Shown: positions 18,560 through 27,887, counted from the stretch's first letter. The stretch is 64,000 nt of DNA from Bacteroidota bacterium (GCA_016708845.1 JADJFB010000019.1:21989-85988), one strand, 5' to 3'. Numbers and translations are program-made. Notes: a model not told the origin generated them from the sequence alone.

Positions 18560-18889
18560 ATGAAAGTAAGCGAAGCACAAAAACAAGTTGACGACTGGAT
18601 TAAACAATACGGCGTTAAATACTTTAGCGAATTAACCAATATGGCTATGCTTACTGAAGAAGTTGGTGAGGTAGCTCGTATTATCGCTCGCCGATATGGA
18701 GAACAAAGCGAGAAAGAATCGGACAAAAATAAAGACTTAGGAGATGAATTAGCGGATGTGCTATTTGTATTAATATGTTTGGCAAACCAAACTGGCATAG
18801 ATTTGGAAGAGGCTTTAAAGAAAAATCTTGATAAAAAAACAAATCGAGATTCGGAACGACATATTAATAATGATAAACTAAAATCCTAG
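18560..18889 (+). CDS. MazG-like nucleotide pyrophosphohydrolase
   Basis: About 109 residues, all-alpha NTP-PPase superfamily. The metal-binding pattern is present: EEVGEVARIIARRYGE followed by LGDELADVLFVLICLAN. Such enzymes clear non-canonical or excess (d)NTPs. It is a single-domain protein, distinct from the longer two-domain MazG at 49266-50064. ATG 18560, just after phoH, is chosen over an in-frame start inside phoH. Confidence 0.82.
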   Translation: MKVSEAQKQVDDWIKQYGVKYFSELTNMAMLTEEVGEVARIIARRYGEQSEKESDKNKDLGDELADVLFVLICLANQTGIDLEEALKKNLDKKTNRDSERHINNDKLKS

Positions 18890-18891
18890 CC

Positions 18892-20034
18892 TTGTATAAA
18901 CTGCTCTTCATATTATTTCTTTCTATTTTTTTCAATCCTTTATTCTCTCAAAATACTTTGATTGGCATTGATGAGCAGAATCAAGATATTGGTTCGCAAG
19001 AAAATATTTACAAAGTTAAAGCAGATTATATTATTCAAAATAATCAAGCAAAAAACTTGTATTTATTGAGAGCTGATTCAAAAAAAGGAATTACCATTCG
19101 TGCAGCTAAAAAAACATTAAAGCCAAATGATACAACTATTATTGTGGTGGAGTTTATCCCTCAACAAACTGGAAAATTCTCTGAAAATATTGATTTAGTA
19201 ACCAGTGCAGATGGCATTCCATTTAAACTATCGCTTTCAGGAAATATTAAGTCTATAAAAACAGATGACAAAACGGCTTGTTTTTATTTTAAGAAACCAA
19301 ATCATACTGGTGCAAAAACTATTGAACCAATTGTTGTAACAGAATCTACAAAACCGAAAGATAATTCTAATAAAATACCAGATAATAGTTCAGTTCCTGA
19401 AGTAAAAGAACCCGCTACTAAACCAGAAATAGCAACTATTTCTGAAGCTACTTCTAGCTCAAAACTGTATTAGATGAAAATTATATAAACCAAATAACAT
19501 CATTTTTTTGGTTGACGTATCAAGTTCTATGAGAGATACTAATAAATTAAAAGTGATGCAATTTGCCCTACATCATTTAATTGAAAACCTTCGTACCATT
19601 GATAAGATAACGTTTATTACCTATGCAGATACTGTAAAAATAATTCGGGAGGGATTAACAGGAAATCAAAAAGAAGAATTAAATGAAGTGGTGAATCGTT
19701 TAAAAGCAAAAGGCATGACTAAAGGGAATAAAGCCATTTTATTTAGTTTAGAGGTTGCTATAAAAAATTACATTTCAAATGGAAACAATCAAATTATACT
19801 GGCAACAGATGGAAAATTTAGATTTTATCCCGACGATCAAAAAAATATAGTCTAAATAAAGGTGATAAAAACATTAAATTGTCTACCATGGCGTTTGGCA
19901 ATGATAAAGACGATATGAAAAATTTAAAAGAAATCGCAGAAATTGGTAAAGGGAATTTTATTCATATTAAAAATAGAAATAAAGCCAAAGAACAACTGAT
20001 GGAAGAGATAAAAGAAAACAGTTTAATTCGTTAA
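18892..20034 (+). CDS. Secreted protein with DUF1573-like and von Willebrand A domains, frameshifted as written
   Basis: A TTG start and signal peptide (ending PLFSQ) lead into a DUF1573/Ig-like domain (about 25-125), a low-complexity Pro/Lys/Thr linker, then a VWA domain with the metal site DVSSSM and ILATDGKF. Three indels break the frame: a missing A in AAAA near 19461-19464, two extra bases in TATATA near 19480-19488, and a missing A in A7 at 19839-19845. Correcting them gives one protein ending KENSLIR with stop at 20032. VWA proteins mediate adhesion or scaffold complexes; the partner is unknown. The end overlaps the convergent pseudouridine synthase gene by 12 bases. Confidence 0.7.
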
Positions 20035-20718
20035 ATGATACTCTCTAAATTCGCCTGGTTTTAAATCTCCTAATTCAATAGTATCTATTCTCACTCTAAT
20101 TAATTTGGCTACCAAATAACCTAAGGCTTTACACATTCGGCGTATTTGACGGTTTTTGCCTTCGGTTAAAATAATTTTAAATTCAAACTCACTTATTTTT
20201 TCAATAAAACAGGGTTTTGTTTTACAAATCATAATATCTACGCCTGCTCCCATTTGATTAATAAATTCATCCGAAATGGGTTTATTAACAGTAACAATAT
20301 ATTCCTTCTCTTTTTCTTTGATCGGACTTGATAAACTCTGAATGTATTTTCCATCATTAGACAACAGCAATAACCCTTCGGATTCTTTGTCTAGTCTACC
20401 AGCATAACCTAGATGTTTATCAAACTTAAAAACTGTTGTTAAATTATCCGCAATGGCTTCATTATTGGTAGTTTCTATTCCTCTGGGTTTATATAAAGCA
20501 ATGTAGGTAAAAGGCGTGTTTGGCTTTAGTAATGTATCATCGTAATAAATCTCCCAGGTTTCATTAAACTCACTATTTTCAGTAATGATAGCGCCATTTA
20601 CTTTAAGCTTTCTGTTTTCAATGGCTCTAATAGCTTCTTTGTTTGTAAAGCCTAAATGATGCACTAAATAATATTTTATATTAAGTCTAAAACTCACAAA
20701 TAATCTAATTTTTAGCAA
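20023..20718 (-). CDS. RsuA/RluF-family pseudouridine synthase
   Basis: A 231-residue enzyme with an N-terminal S4-like RNA-binding domain (KEAIRAIENRKLKVNG) and a catalytic domain holding the active-site Asp in GYAGRLDKESEGLLLLSNDG and EGKNRQIRRMCKALG near the C-terminus. It converts specific uridines in rRNA or tRNA to pseudouridine; similarity to RluF is strongest by eye, but the target site cannot be read from the sequence. The first codon is a TTG; a GTG seven codons later is an alternative start. Confidence 0.82.
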   Translation of the reverse strand: MLKIRLFVSFRLNIKYYLVHHLGFTNKEAIRAIENRKLKVNGAIITENSEFNETWEIYYDDTLLKPNTPFTYIALYKPRGIETTNNEAIADNLTTVFKFDKHLGYAGRLDKESEGLLLLSNDGKYIQSLSSPIKEKEKEYIVTVNKPISDEFINQMGAGVDIMICKTKPCFIEKISEFEFKIILTEGKNRQIRRMCKALGYLVAKLIRVRIDTIELGDLKPGEFREYHLTN

Positions 20719-20750
20719 TGTTATCTTTTTTTACGGAAACTGCATAAAAA

Positions 20751-20782
20751 TTGCCCTAATTCCGCATAATTTATTAAGTTTG
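20751..20782 (+). promoter_or_regulatory. Promoter of the nucleotide-sugar gene cluster
   Basis: TTG (20751-20753), a 21-base gap and TAAGTTTG (20775-20782) fit the Bacteroidota promoter pattern. The box lies 17 bases before the ATG at 20800 and probably drives all three sugar genes. Confidence 0.55.
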
Positions 20783-20799
20783 TTGGTTCTAAAACAGCT

Positions 20800-21378
20800 A
20801 TGGAAAAATCATATTTTGCTCACCCTTCTGCTATTATTGACGACGGTTGTACTATTGGAAAAGGCACTAAAATTTGGCATTTTAGCCATATTATGCCTAA
20901 TTGCACGTTAGGAGAAAACTGTAACATTGGGCAAAACGTAGTTATTTCTCCAGAAGTTGTTTTAGGAAAAAACGTAAAAGTTCAAAATAACGTTTCAATT
21001 TATACAGGAGTTACTTGCGATGATGATGTTTTTTTAGGACCATCGATGGTTTTTACAAATGTGATCAATCCTCGTAGTGCTGTGAATCGCAAATCAGAAT
21101 ATGCTAAAACACATGTTGGTAAAGGTGTAAGTATTGGAGCCAATGCAACCATAGTTTGCGGACATGATATTTTAGAATATGCTTTTATTGGAGCTGGTAC
21201 AGTGGTAACTAAAACAGTTCCAGCCTATGCTTTAGTAGTTGGTAACCCCTCTCGTCAAATCGGCTGGATGAGTGAATTTGGACATCGTTTAGAATTTGAT
21301 GCGACTGGAAAAGCAACTTGTAAAGAAAGTGGACAAGTGTATCAATTAGAAAATAGTATAGTAAAAAGAATTTCATAA
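20800..21378 (+). CDS. WbpD/WlbB-type UDP-sugar N-acetyltransferase (hexapeptide repeat)
   Basis: A 192-residue left-handed beta-helix acyltransferase with hexapeptide repeats through most of its length (for example IGKGTKIWHFSHI, IGQNVVISPEVVLG, VSIGANATIVCG). The opening HPSAIIDDGCTIGKGTKIWHF matches enzymes that acetylate the 3-amino group of UDP-GlcNAc(3NH2)A to give UDP-GlcNAc(3NAc)A. The next two genes, 2 and 22 bases apart, encode the matching dehydrogenases. Product: a diacetylated uronic acid for surface glycans. The assignment to this exact substrate rests on context. Confidence 0.82.
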   Translation: MEKSYFAHPSAIIDDGCTIGKGTKIWHFSHIMPNCTLGENCNIGQNVVISPEVVLGKNVKVQNNVSIYTGVTCDDDVFLGPSMVFTNVINPRSAVNRKSEYAKTHVGKGVSIGANATIVCGHDILEYAFIGAGTVVTKTVPAYALVVGNPSRQIGWMSEFGHRLEFDATGKATCKESGQVYQLENSIVKRIS

Positions 21379-21380
21379 TT

Positions 21381-22412
21381 ATGACAAAAATAAAATTCGG
21401 AGTTATTGGTCAAGGTCACATTGGTAAACGTCATGCCGAAATGGTGCGCCGTAACCCTAACTGCGAATTAATAGCTGTTTGTGATGTTGCTCCAAAAGAA
21501 AAATTAGGGTTAGAAAGTTTAACCGAAAAGTTTTATTCAACGCCAGAAGAGTTATTAAAAAATCATCCAGAAATTGACGTCATCAACGTTTGTACGCCAA
21601 ACGGTTTGCATGCTACACATGCTTTAATGGCTTTAGAATTAAATAAACATGTGGTTGTAGAAAAACCAATGGCTTTAAGTAAAGCAGATTGCGAAAAAGT
21701 AATCTCTACGGCTTTAGATCATAGCAAAACTGTTTTTTGCGTGATGCAAAATCGCTATTCTCCTCCAAGTGTTTGGTTAAAACAAGTTGTTGAATCAAAA
21801 ACAATTGGTGATGTATACATGGTTCAGTTAAATTGCTATTGGAACCGTGATGATAGATATTATAAAGCTGGCGGCTGGAAAGGCACCCAAGATTTAGACG
21901 GCGGTACTTTGTTCACTCAATTTTCTCATTGGGTTGATATCATGTATTGGGTGTTTGGAGATATCAAAAATATTCAAGCAAAGTTTGCTGATTTCAATCA
22001 CCAAACATCAACTGCTTTTGAAGACAGTGGATTTGTAAGTTTCGATTTTGTAAATGGAGGTATGGGAAGTATCAACTACTCTACTGCTGTTTATGATAAA
22101 AATTTAGAGTCTTCATTAACCATTGTTGGTAGCAAAGGAAGCATTAAAGTTGGTGGTCAATACATGGATCAAGTGGATGTTTGCAATATTAAGGATTACA
22201 CAATGCCTGTTTTAGCAGAAACAAATCCTGCTAATGATTATGGCGCTTATAAAGGCTCAGCAAACAATCATCATAATGTGATAGAAAACGTAGTTGATAC
22301 CATTACTGGAAAAACAAAAATAACTACCAATGCCTTAGAAGGATTAAAAGTAGTTGATATTATTGAACGCATTTATGCATTACGTCCTGAAACAGTTATT
22401 AAAAATAAATAA
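21381..22412 (+). CDS. WbpB/WlbA-type Gfo/Idh/MocA sugar dehydrogenase
   Basis: A 343-residue NAD-dependent oxidoreductase. The Rossmann nucleotide motif is GVIGQGHIGKRHAEM at residues 7-21 and the catalytic EKP is in VVEKPMALSK near residue 95. It is most like UDP-N-acetylglucosaminuronate 3-dehydrogenases, which make the 3-keto sugar that an aminotransferase (WbpE) then aminates. No aminotransferase gene lies in this window, so that step must be encoded elsewhere or the pathway differs. Confidence 0.82.
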   Translation: MTKIKFGVIGQGHIGKRHAEMVRRNPNCELIAVCDVAPKEKLGLESLTEKFYSTPEELLKNHPEIDVINVCTPNGLHATHALMALELNKHVVVEKPMALSKADCEKVISTALDHSKTVFCVMQNRYSPPSVWLKQVVESKTIGDVYMVQLNCYWNRDDRYYKAGGWKGTQDLDGGTLFTQFSHWVDIMYWVFGDIKNIQAKFADFNHQTSTAFEDSGFVSFDFVNGGMGSINYSTAVYDKNLESSLTIVGSKGSIKVGGQYMDQVDVCNIKDYTMPVLAETNPANDYGAYKGSANNHHNVIENVVDTITGKTKITTNALEGLKVVDIIERIYALRPETVIKNK

Positions 22413-22434
22413 GAAAATATTAAAAAAATAGAAT

Positions 22435-23742
22435 ATGGGAATTTACAAAGACATCGTTGATAAGAAAGCTACAATAGCAGTTATTGGATTAGGATATGTT
22501 GGTTTACCAATTGCCTTAGCATTTGCTAAAAAAGTAAAAGTAATAGGTTTTGATATTAATGCGAAACGCGTTGATATGATGAACAAAGGAATTGATCCAA
22601 GTAACGAATTAACTAAAAAAGATTTTGCTAATTCTGATATAACATTCACTCATAAATTGGAAGATTTAAAGAAAGCAAAGTTTTTTATTATAGCAGTTCC
22701 TACTCCTATTGATGAACATAACTTGCCTGATTTAAAACCATTAATTGGTGCATCTACAACAGTTGGTAAAGTACTTAAAAAAGGAGATTACGTTGTTTAT
22801 GAATCAACCGTTTATCCTGGTTGTACAGAAGATGATTGTATCCCGGTTTTAGAACGTGAATCAAAATTAAAATTCGTTAAAGATTTTAAAGTAGGTTACT
22901 CTCCTGAACGCATTAATCCGGGTGATAAAGAACATACCATTACTAAAATTTTAAAAATTGTTTCTGGTTGCGATAAAGAAAGTTTAGAAGAAATTGCTAA
23001 AACTTACGAAATTATTGTTGAGCCAGGAACTCACCGTGCTTCAAGCATTAAAGTTGCTGAAGCTGCTAAGATTATCGAAAACACTCAACGTGACGTAAAC
23101 ATTGCATTGATGAATGAGTTATCTATCATCTTTAATAAAATGAATATTAATACGTACGATGTTTTAGAAGCTGCAGGTACCAAATGGAATTTCTTGAAAT
23201 TCTTCCCTGGTTTAGTTGGTGGACATTGCATTGGTGTAGATCCTTACTACTTAACTTACAAAGCAGAATCTCTTGGATATCATGCGCGTGTTATTAATAG
23301 CGGACGTTATGTAAATGATAGCATGGGTTATTATGTAGCTAAAAACTGCGTTAAGAAAATTATTGCTGCTGGAAAAAATATAAGCAAATCAAAAGTATTA
23401 ATTATGGGCGCTACCTTTAAAGAGGACGTAAGCGATATTCGTAATAGTAAAGTAGCTGACATTGTAAAAGAATTAAAATCGTTTGGTGTTAAGGTTGAAA
23501 TTGTTGACCCACATGCTGATAGTGCTGAACTAAAACACGAATATGGTTTTGGTTTAAATAAATTAGCTAAAGGTTATGATGGAGTTATTGTTGCTGTTAA
23601 TCACCAAGAATATAAAACTTTAGATGAGAAATTCTTTAAATCAATTCTTTCTACTAAAGGTGTGATAGTTGATATCAAAGGAATGTATAAAAACAAAATG
23701 AAAGGCTTAACATACTGGAGTCTTAAGCTTAAGATACTGTAG
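22435..23742 (+). CDS. WbpA-type UDP-N-acetyl-hexosamine 6-dehydrogenase
   Basis: A 435-residue UDP-sugar 6-dehydrogenase (UDP-Glc/Man dehydrogenase superfamily). The N-terminal NAD motif is IAVIGLGYVGLPIALAF, the substrate-binding loop is GGHCIGVDPYYLT with the catalytic Cys, and the C-terminal UDP domain has VLIMGATFKEDVSDIRNS. It oxidises UDP-GlcNAc or UDP-ManNAc to the uronic acid. Together with the two upstream genes it starts UDP-diacetylaminouronate synthesis. The last few residues (KLKIL) extend beyond the usual YWSL ending, possibly from a small indel. Confidence 0.88.
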   Translation: MGIYKDIVDKKATIAVIGLGYVGLPIALAFAKKVKVIGFDINAKRVDMMNKGIDPSNELTKKDFANSDITFTHKLEDLKKAKFFIIAVPTPIDEHNLPDLKPLIGASTTVGKVLKKGDYVVYESTVYPGCTEDDCIPVLERESKLKFVKDFKVGYSPERINPGDKEHTITKILKIVSGCDKESLEEIAKTYEIIVEPGTHRASSIKVAEAAKIIENTQRDVNIALMNELSIIFNKMNINTYDVLEAAGTKWNFLKFFPGLVGGHCIGVDPYYLTYKAESLGYHARVINSGRYVNDSMGYYVAKNCVKKIIAAGKNISKSKVLIMGATFKEDVSDIRNSKVADIVKELKSFGVKVEIVDPHADSAELKHEYGFGLNKLAKGYDGVIVAVNHQEYKTLDEKFFKSILSTKGVIVDIKGMYKNKMKGLTYWSLKLKIL

Positions 23743-23829
23743 ATTCACAATATAATATCATATTTTGCGTCTGTATCTTAAAATCAGTTTTATGAAAAAA
23801 ATATTATAAAATCTATAACATTTTTTTTC

Positions 23830-24363
23830 ATGTTTATTCTCTGTTATAAAACAGTTTATTCCTTAAAAAATGAAAAGCCTCCAGTTGGCTTAAATAAAAA
23901 AACGACATCATCTAAATGGCCATATCTTGGGTCATCTGTACCTAGCTATTTAGCATTAACAGGGGGCTTTGAAACCATAAGTTCTCATTATTATTTTATA
24001 GGTATAGCTTACAGTTTTACAGGCTTAACGATAGACCCTCCAATTGGAGCTCTTGCAGGTTTTAGACTCTATTATAAACAAAATATGAACGATAAAACAA
24101 ATTATTCATATGAATCGGATTTGTGCGTAATGGGTGGTATAACATTAGGTGTAAATTATAATTATAATAAAACTGGTGCAAATACTATTCATGGAGTAAA
24201 GCCTTTTGTAGGATTTTCGGCATACCATGTTCAAATTTATTATGGATACAATTTTTACAAAAATAGCTTGGATACCGAAAAACAATTAACTCATCATAAA
24301 TTTACAATGAGCATTAATATTCCTACCTTTAGGCTCGATTCTAAAAAAAAGAAAAAAGACTAA
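23830..24363 (+). CDS. Hypothetical protein, probable beta-rich envelope protein
   Basis: A 177-residue protein I do not recognise. It has a short hydrophobic N-terminus (MFILCYKTVYS) without a clear cleavage site, then many alternating aromatic and Gly residues (YFIGIAYSFTGLTI, GITLGVNYNYN, VGFSAYHVQIYYGYN), suggesting antiparallel strands of a small outer-membrane barrel, and a Lys-rich end. It is preceded by 87 bases without a gene and followed by queE after 4 bases or so. The true start could be slightly upstream. Confidence 0.5.
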   Translation: MFILCYKTVYSLKNEKPPVGLNKKTTSSKWPYLGSSVPSYLALTGGFETISSHYYFIGIAYSFTGLTIDPPIGALAGFRLYYKQNMNDKTNYSYESDLCVMGGITLGVNYNYNKTGANTIHGVKPFVGFSAYHVQIYYGYNFYKNSLDTEKQLTHHKFTMSINIPTFRLDSKKKKKD

Positions 24364-24376
24364 GCCTTTGCCGATT

Positions 24377-25030
24377 ATGAGCTACAAATTAAGCGGACTA
24401 AATACTGAACAAGAAAATTTATTGAATGATGGAAAATTACTTCCCTTAATGGAAGAGTTTTATACAATTCAGGGTGAAGGATTTAATACTGGTAAAGCAG
24501 CCTATTTTATTAGAATTGGCGGTTGTGATGTTGGTTGCCATTGGTGTGATGTGAAAGAGAGTTGGGACGCTAGTTTACATCCTTTAACTACAACCGAAAA
24601 AATTTTAGAAAATGTTTTAGAAAGTAAAACACCTGCTGTAGTTGTTACAGGAGGTGAACCTCTAATTTATAATTTGGTTTATTTAACGAAACTGTTAAAG
24701 CAACATAACATACAAACTTATATTGAAACTTCTGGCGCTTATCCTTTAAGTGGTAATTGGGATTGGATTTGTTTATCTCCTAAAAAAACCATGCTGCCAA
24801 AAGAAGAAAATTATGTTGCAGCTCATGAACTAAAAATTATCGTATTCAATAAACATGATTTTATTTGGGCCGAAGAACAAGCCGCAAAAGTTGGTAAAGA
24901 TTGCTTTTTGTATTTACAACCTGAATGGAGTAAACGTAACGAGATAACGCCTTTAATAGTTGAGTATGTGAAACAAAATCCTCGTTGGATGATTTCCTTA
25001 CAAACTCATAAGTATATTGATATTCCATAG
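24377..25030 (+). CDS. queE: 7-carboxy-7-deazaguanine synthase
   Basis: A radical-SAM enzyme that turns 6-carboxytetrahydropterin into 7-carboxy-7-deazaguanine in queuosine (and preQ0) synthesis. The N-terminus has EEFYTIQGEGFNTG and the 4Fe-4S motif GGCDVGCHWCD (C-x3-C-x2-C), followed by VVTGGEPL and IETSG. The length of about 217 residues is typical. ATG 24377 is chosen over an in-frame TTG three codons earlier. Other queuosine genes (queC, queD, queF) are not in the window. Confidence 0.92.
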   Translation: MSYKLSGLNTEQENLLNDGKLLPLMEEFYTIQGEGFNTGKAAYFIRIGGCDVGCHWCDVKESWDASLHPLTTTEKILENVLESKTPAVVVTGGEPLIYNLVYLTKLLKQHNIQTYIETSGAYPLSGNWDWICLSPKKTMLPKEENYVAAHELKIIVFNKHDFIWAEEQAAKVGKDCFLYLQPEWSKRNEITPLIVEYVKQNPRWMISLQTHKYIDIP

Positions 25031-25093
25031 GAACATTTATTGAAAATTAAACAAATTCCTCCTTTGAAGGAGGTGACCGCAGTCGAGAATGTC

Positions 25094-25639
25094 ATGCAAA
25101 ATCTATCAATCATAACAAATCGTTTAATCATTAGAAATCTAGTGATAACAGATTTAGATAATTTTCATCAATACCGTTCAAATCCTGAAGTAACCAAATA
25201 CCAAGGCTTTGATGTAATGACAAAAGAAGCTTGCACTGATTTCATCCATTCACAAGCAGATAAAGAATTTGGCAAACCAGGTCAGTGGATTCAATACGCT
25301 ATTGAAAACAAAGAAACCAACCAATTGATTGGAGATTGCGCTATAAAACTAGACCAATATGATGTTAGATTAGCGGAAGTAGGAATGACGATTTCTGATT
25401 TACATCAAAAAAATGGCTATGCTAAAGAAGCACTAACTTGTGTTTTAGACTGGTTATTTGAAACTCAAAACATTCATAGAGTTACAGAAATTGTAGATGC
25501 TGAAAATCTAGCTTCTATTAATTTATTAAAAAGCCTTAACTTTAAACAAGAAGGGCATTTTATAGAAAACATTTTCTTTAAAGGGAAATGGGGAAGTGAA
25601 TTTCAATATGCTATGTTAAAACGTGAATGGAAAAAATAA
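25094..25639 (+). CDS. GNAT family N-acetyltransferase
   Basis: About 181 residues in the RimJ/RimL-like branch of GNAT acetyltransferases. It starts with TNRLIIRNLVITDLDNFHQY, has VGMTISDLHQKNGYAKEAL as the acetyl-CoA loop, and ends with FKQEGHFIENIFFKGKWGSEF. The acceptor is unknown. I start at ATG 25094, since the in-frame TTG at 25040 would translate a CCTCC/GGAGG hairpin region with no family similarity. The stop overlaps the next gene's upstream region. Confidence 0.82.
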   Translation: MQNLSIITNRLIIRNLVITDLDNFHQYRSNPEVTKYQGFDVMTKEACTDFIHSQADKEFGKPGQWIQYAIENKETNQLIGDCAIKLDQYDVRLAEVGMTISDLHQKNGYAKEALTCVLDWLFETQNIHRVTEIVDAENLASINLLKSLNFKQEGHFIENIFFKGKWGSEFQYAMLKREWKK

Positions 25640-25644
25640 ATAAT

Positions 25645-26586
25645 ATGAAAAAAATACTTTGTATAGATTCAAATCACGATGTATTACATGAAACTTTGAT
25701 CGACGCTGGTTTTCAGTGTGATTTATTTTGGAACAAATCAAAAGAAGAATTAATTCAATTACTTCCCAATTACCACGGCGCAGTCATCAGAAGTAAATTC
25801 AAATTCACTAAAGAGGTTTTAGATTTAGCTATCAATTTAAAATGTATTGGTCGCGTTGGCGCTGGCATGGAAAACATTGATGTTGACTATGCCAAAAGCA
25901 AAGGAATAACCTGTGTGAGTGCTCCCGAAGGAAATCGTGATGCCGTTGGAGAACATGCTTTAGGAATGTTATTAATGCTCATGAATCATTTAAAACGCAG
26001 TGATCATGAAGTTAGAAACAGTATTTGGAAACGTGCTGAAAATCGCGGGCACGAAATAGCTGGCAGAACTATTGGAATTATTGGTTACGGAAATATGGGA
26101 TCGGCATTTGCAAAAAAGTTGAAAGGCTTTGATTGCGAAATTTTAGTGTATGACAAATATAAAACAGGCATTGTTGGCGAACACATCAAAGAATCATCAT
26201 TATATGAAATATACGAAAAAGCAGATGTGGTGAGTATTCATTTACCCTTAACTCAAGAAACTAACAATTACATTGACGATAATTTTATCTCTCAGTTTAA
26301 AAAGAATATATATATCATCAACACGGCGCGTGGCAAATGCTTAAATACAACCGACCTAGTTAAACACCTGAAAACAGGCAAAGTAATTGGTGCGTGTTTA
26401 GACGTTTTAGAATACGAATCTGTTTCCTTTGAAAACATTGATACTACTACCCTACCCGAACCGATGCAATATTTATTAAAAAGCGAACATGTGATTTTAA
26501 CACCTCATATTGCTGGCTGGACGCATGAATCCAATTATAAAATGAGTAAAATAATTGCTGATAAAATGATTGCTATTTTAAAATAA
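25645..26586 (+). CDS. D-isomer-specific 2-hydroxyacid dehydrogenase
   Basis: About 313 residues of the phosphoglycerate dehydrogenase-like family. Residues near 75-85 read GRVGAGMENID; the NAD motif is TIGIIGYGNMGSAF near residue 143; the catalytic Arg/Glu/His set is seen in NTARGKCL, CLDVLEYE and LTPHIAGWT. It has no C-terminal ACT domain, so it is not classic regulated SerA. The substrate (3-phosphoglycerate or another 2-hydroxyacid) cannot be fixed. Start ATG 25645 removes six residues that overlap the GNAT gene. Confidence 0.85.
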   Translation: MKKILCIDSNHDVLHETLIDAGFQCDLFWNKSKEELIQLLPNYHGAVIRSKFKFTKEVLDLAINLKCIGRVGAGMENIDVDYAKSKGITCVSAPEGNRDAVGEHALGMLLMLMNHLKRSDHEVRNSIWKRAENRGHEIAGRTIGIIGYGNMGSAFAKKLKGFDCEILVYDKYKTGIVGEHIKESSLYEIYEKADVVSIHLPLTQETNNYIDDNFISQFKKNIYIINTARGKCLNTTDLVKHLKTGKVIGACLDVLEYESVSFENIDTTTLPEPMQYLLKSEHVILTPHIAGWTHESNYKMSKIIADKMIAILK

Positions 26587-26604
26587 ACGATCTATGATTA
26601 AATA

Positions 26605-27261
26605 ATGAAAAAATATCTATTCAATATCTTACTCTTATTAATAAGTACTTTATTACTTAATAGTTGCGCCACTAGACTTCCAGTTGAAAAAGGAACATTT
26701 AAAGAAACCAATTTGGTAGAACTCATTAAATTAGATTCAACGATCAAATTAGATATAAGATACGCAACCAAAAATAACTTTGTTGGTCAGCCAGTTTACA
26801 AAGAAGCTAGAGCCTTTTTACAAAAAGATGCTGCCGATGCATTAAAGAAAGTAAACTCAAAAATACACACACTTGGTTATGGATTATTAGTATTTGATGG
26901 CTACCGACCGTGGGATGTCACAAAACTATTTTATGATGTCACATCAAAAGAAAATAAAAAATTTGTAGCAGATCCAAAAGAAGGCTCACGTCATAATAGA
27001 GGCTGCGCCATTGATTTGAGCTTATATGATTTAGTAACTAAAAAAGAAATTGAAATGCCTGGCGCATACGATGAAATGACTGATCGTTCATACTTTGATT
27101 ATACTGGAGGAACAGAAGAACAGCGTAAAGCCAGAGATTTATTAATTGCAGCAATGCAAGAAGAAGGTTTCACTGTTTATAAATACGAATGGTGGCATTT
27201 TGACTATAAAGACTGGCAACAGTATAGAATCACAAATATGCCTTTTTCAGAGATAAAATAA
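26605..27261 (+). CDS. D-alanyl-D-alanine dipeptidase (VanX/DdpX type), lipoprotein
   Basis: A 218-residue exported lipoprotein with lipobox LLNSC near residue 22. The VanX zinc motifs are present: SRHNRGCAIDLS (first His and Asp) and EWWHFDY (catalytic Glu and third His), plus the substrate Arg region DGYRPWD. It hydrolyses D-Ala-D-Ala dipeptide, in most bacteria for peptidoglycan recycling. No VanH/VanA homologues accompany it, so it is not a glycopeptide-resistance cassette, although a D-hydroxyacid dehydrogenase lies 18 bases upstream. Confidence 0.88.
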   Translation: MKKYLFNILLLLISTLLLNSCATRLPVEKGTFKETNLVELIKLDSTIKLDIRYATKNNFVGQPVYKEARAFLQKDAADALKKVNSKIHTLGYGLLVFDGYRPWDVTKLFYDVTSKENKKFVADPKEGSRHNRGCAIDLSLYDLVTKKEIEMPGAYDEMTDRSYFDYTGGTEEQRKARDLLIAAMQEEGFTVYKYEWWHFDYKDWQQYRITNMPFSEIK

Positions 27262-27316
27262 ATTTTGCCTATCTCATCCTAACACACTATCTTGGCTGCT
27301 CAAAAAACAACCCATT

Positions 27317-27868
27317 ATGGCTACAACATCTGATTTATCAAGAAACGCATTTATAAGATACAATAACGAATTAGTTCAAGTATTAGATTATGATCATATT
27401 ACTCCAGGAAAAGGAAATGCGATTTATTCTTGCAAATGCCGTAATGTAGAGACTGGTAAACAAAGTGAGATTCGTTTCCGTTCGGGCGAAAAAATTGATT
27501 TAATTAGAGTGGATGAGTACGAAATGCAATACCTTTTTACAGAAGGAGATTTTTTAGTTTGTATGAATCAAGAAACATACGATCAATTACATATACCTAA
27601 AATTTTATTTGCAGATAGCATTCAGTTTTTACAAGAAGGTATGGTATTAAAAATTCGTTTTGATGAAAACGACAAGCCTTTAAATGGTTTATTACCTCAA
27701 TATGTTGAATTAGAAGTAACCTATACAGAAGAAGGTGTGAAAGGAAAATCAGTAAAAACGGCTGAATTAGAAGGTGGTGTTAAAATTCAAGTTCCAATTT
27801 TTGTGGTAAACGGTGATAAATTAAAAATAAATACTGAAACAGGCGAATACGTAGAACGCGTAAAATAA
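27317..27868 (+). CDS. efp: Translation elongation factor P
   Basis: A 183-residue, three-domain (KOW-like plus two OB) factor that rescues ribosomes stalled on polyproline. The loop HITPGKGNA places Lys32 at the site modified in many bacteria. Later features include IRFRSGEKID and the C-terminal domain with KINTETGEYVERVK. Full length, intact, followed by a strong terminator. Confidence 0.92.
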   Translation: MATTSDLSRNAFIRYNNELVQVLDYDHITPGKGNAIYSCKCRNVETGKQSEIRFRSGEKIDLIRVDEYEMQYLFTEGDFLVCMNQETYDQLHIPKILFADSIQFLQEGMVLKIRFDENDKPLNGLLPQYVELEVTYTEEGVKGKSVKTAELEGGVKIQVPIFVVNGDKLKINTETGEYVERVK

Positions 27869-27887
27869 ATTCAATATTCAGATTACT

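Noticed and set aside
25040..25093. N-terminal extension of the GNAT gene from a TTG start
   Set aside because: It would translate a CCTCC/GGAGG hairpin and lacks similarity to the family; ATG 25094 is a better start.
26605..27261. Vancomycin-resistance cassette (VanX-type gene next to a D-hydroxyacid dehydrogenase)
   Set aside because: No VanA/B-type ligase is present, and the dehydrogenase has no specific VanH features; peptidoglycan recycling is the simpler reading.
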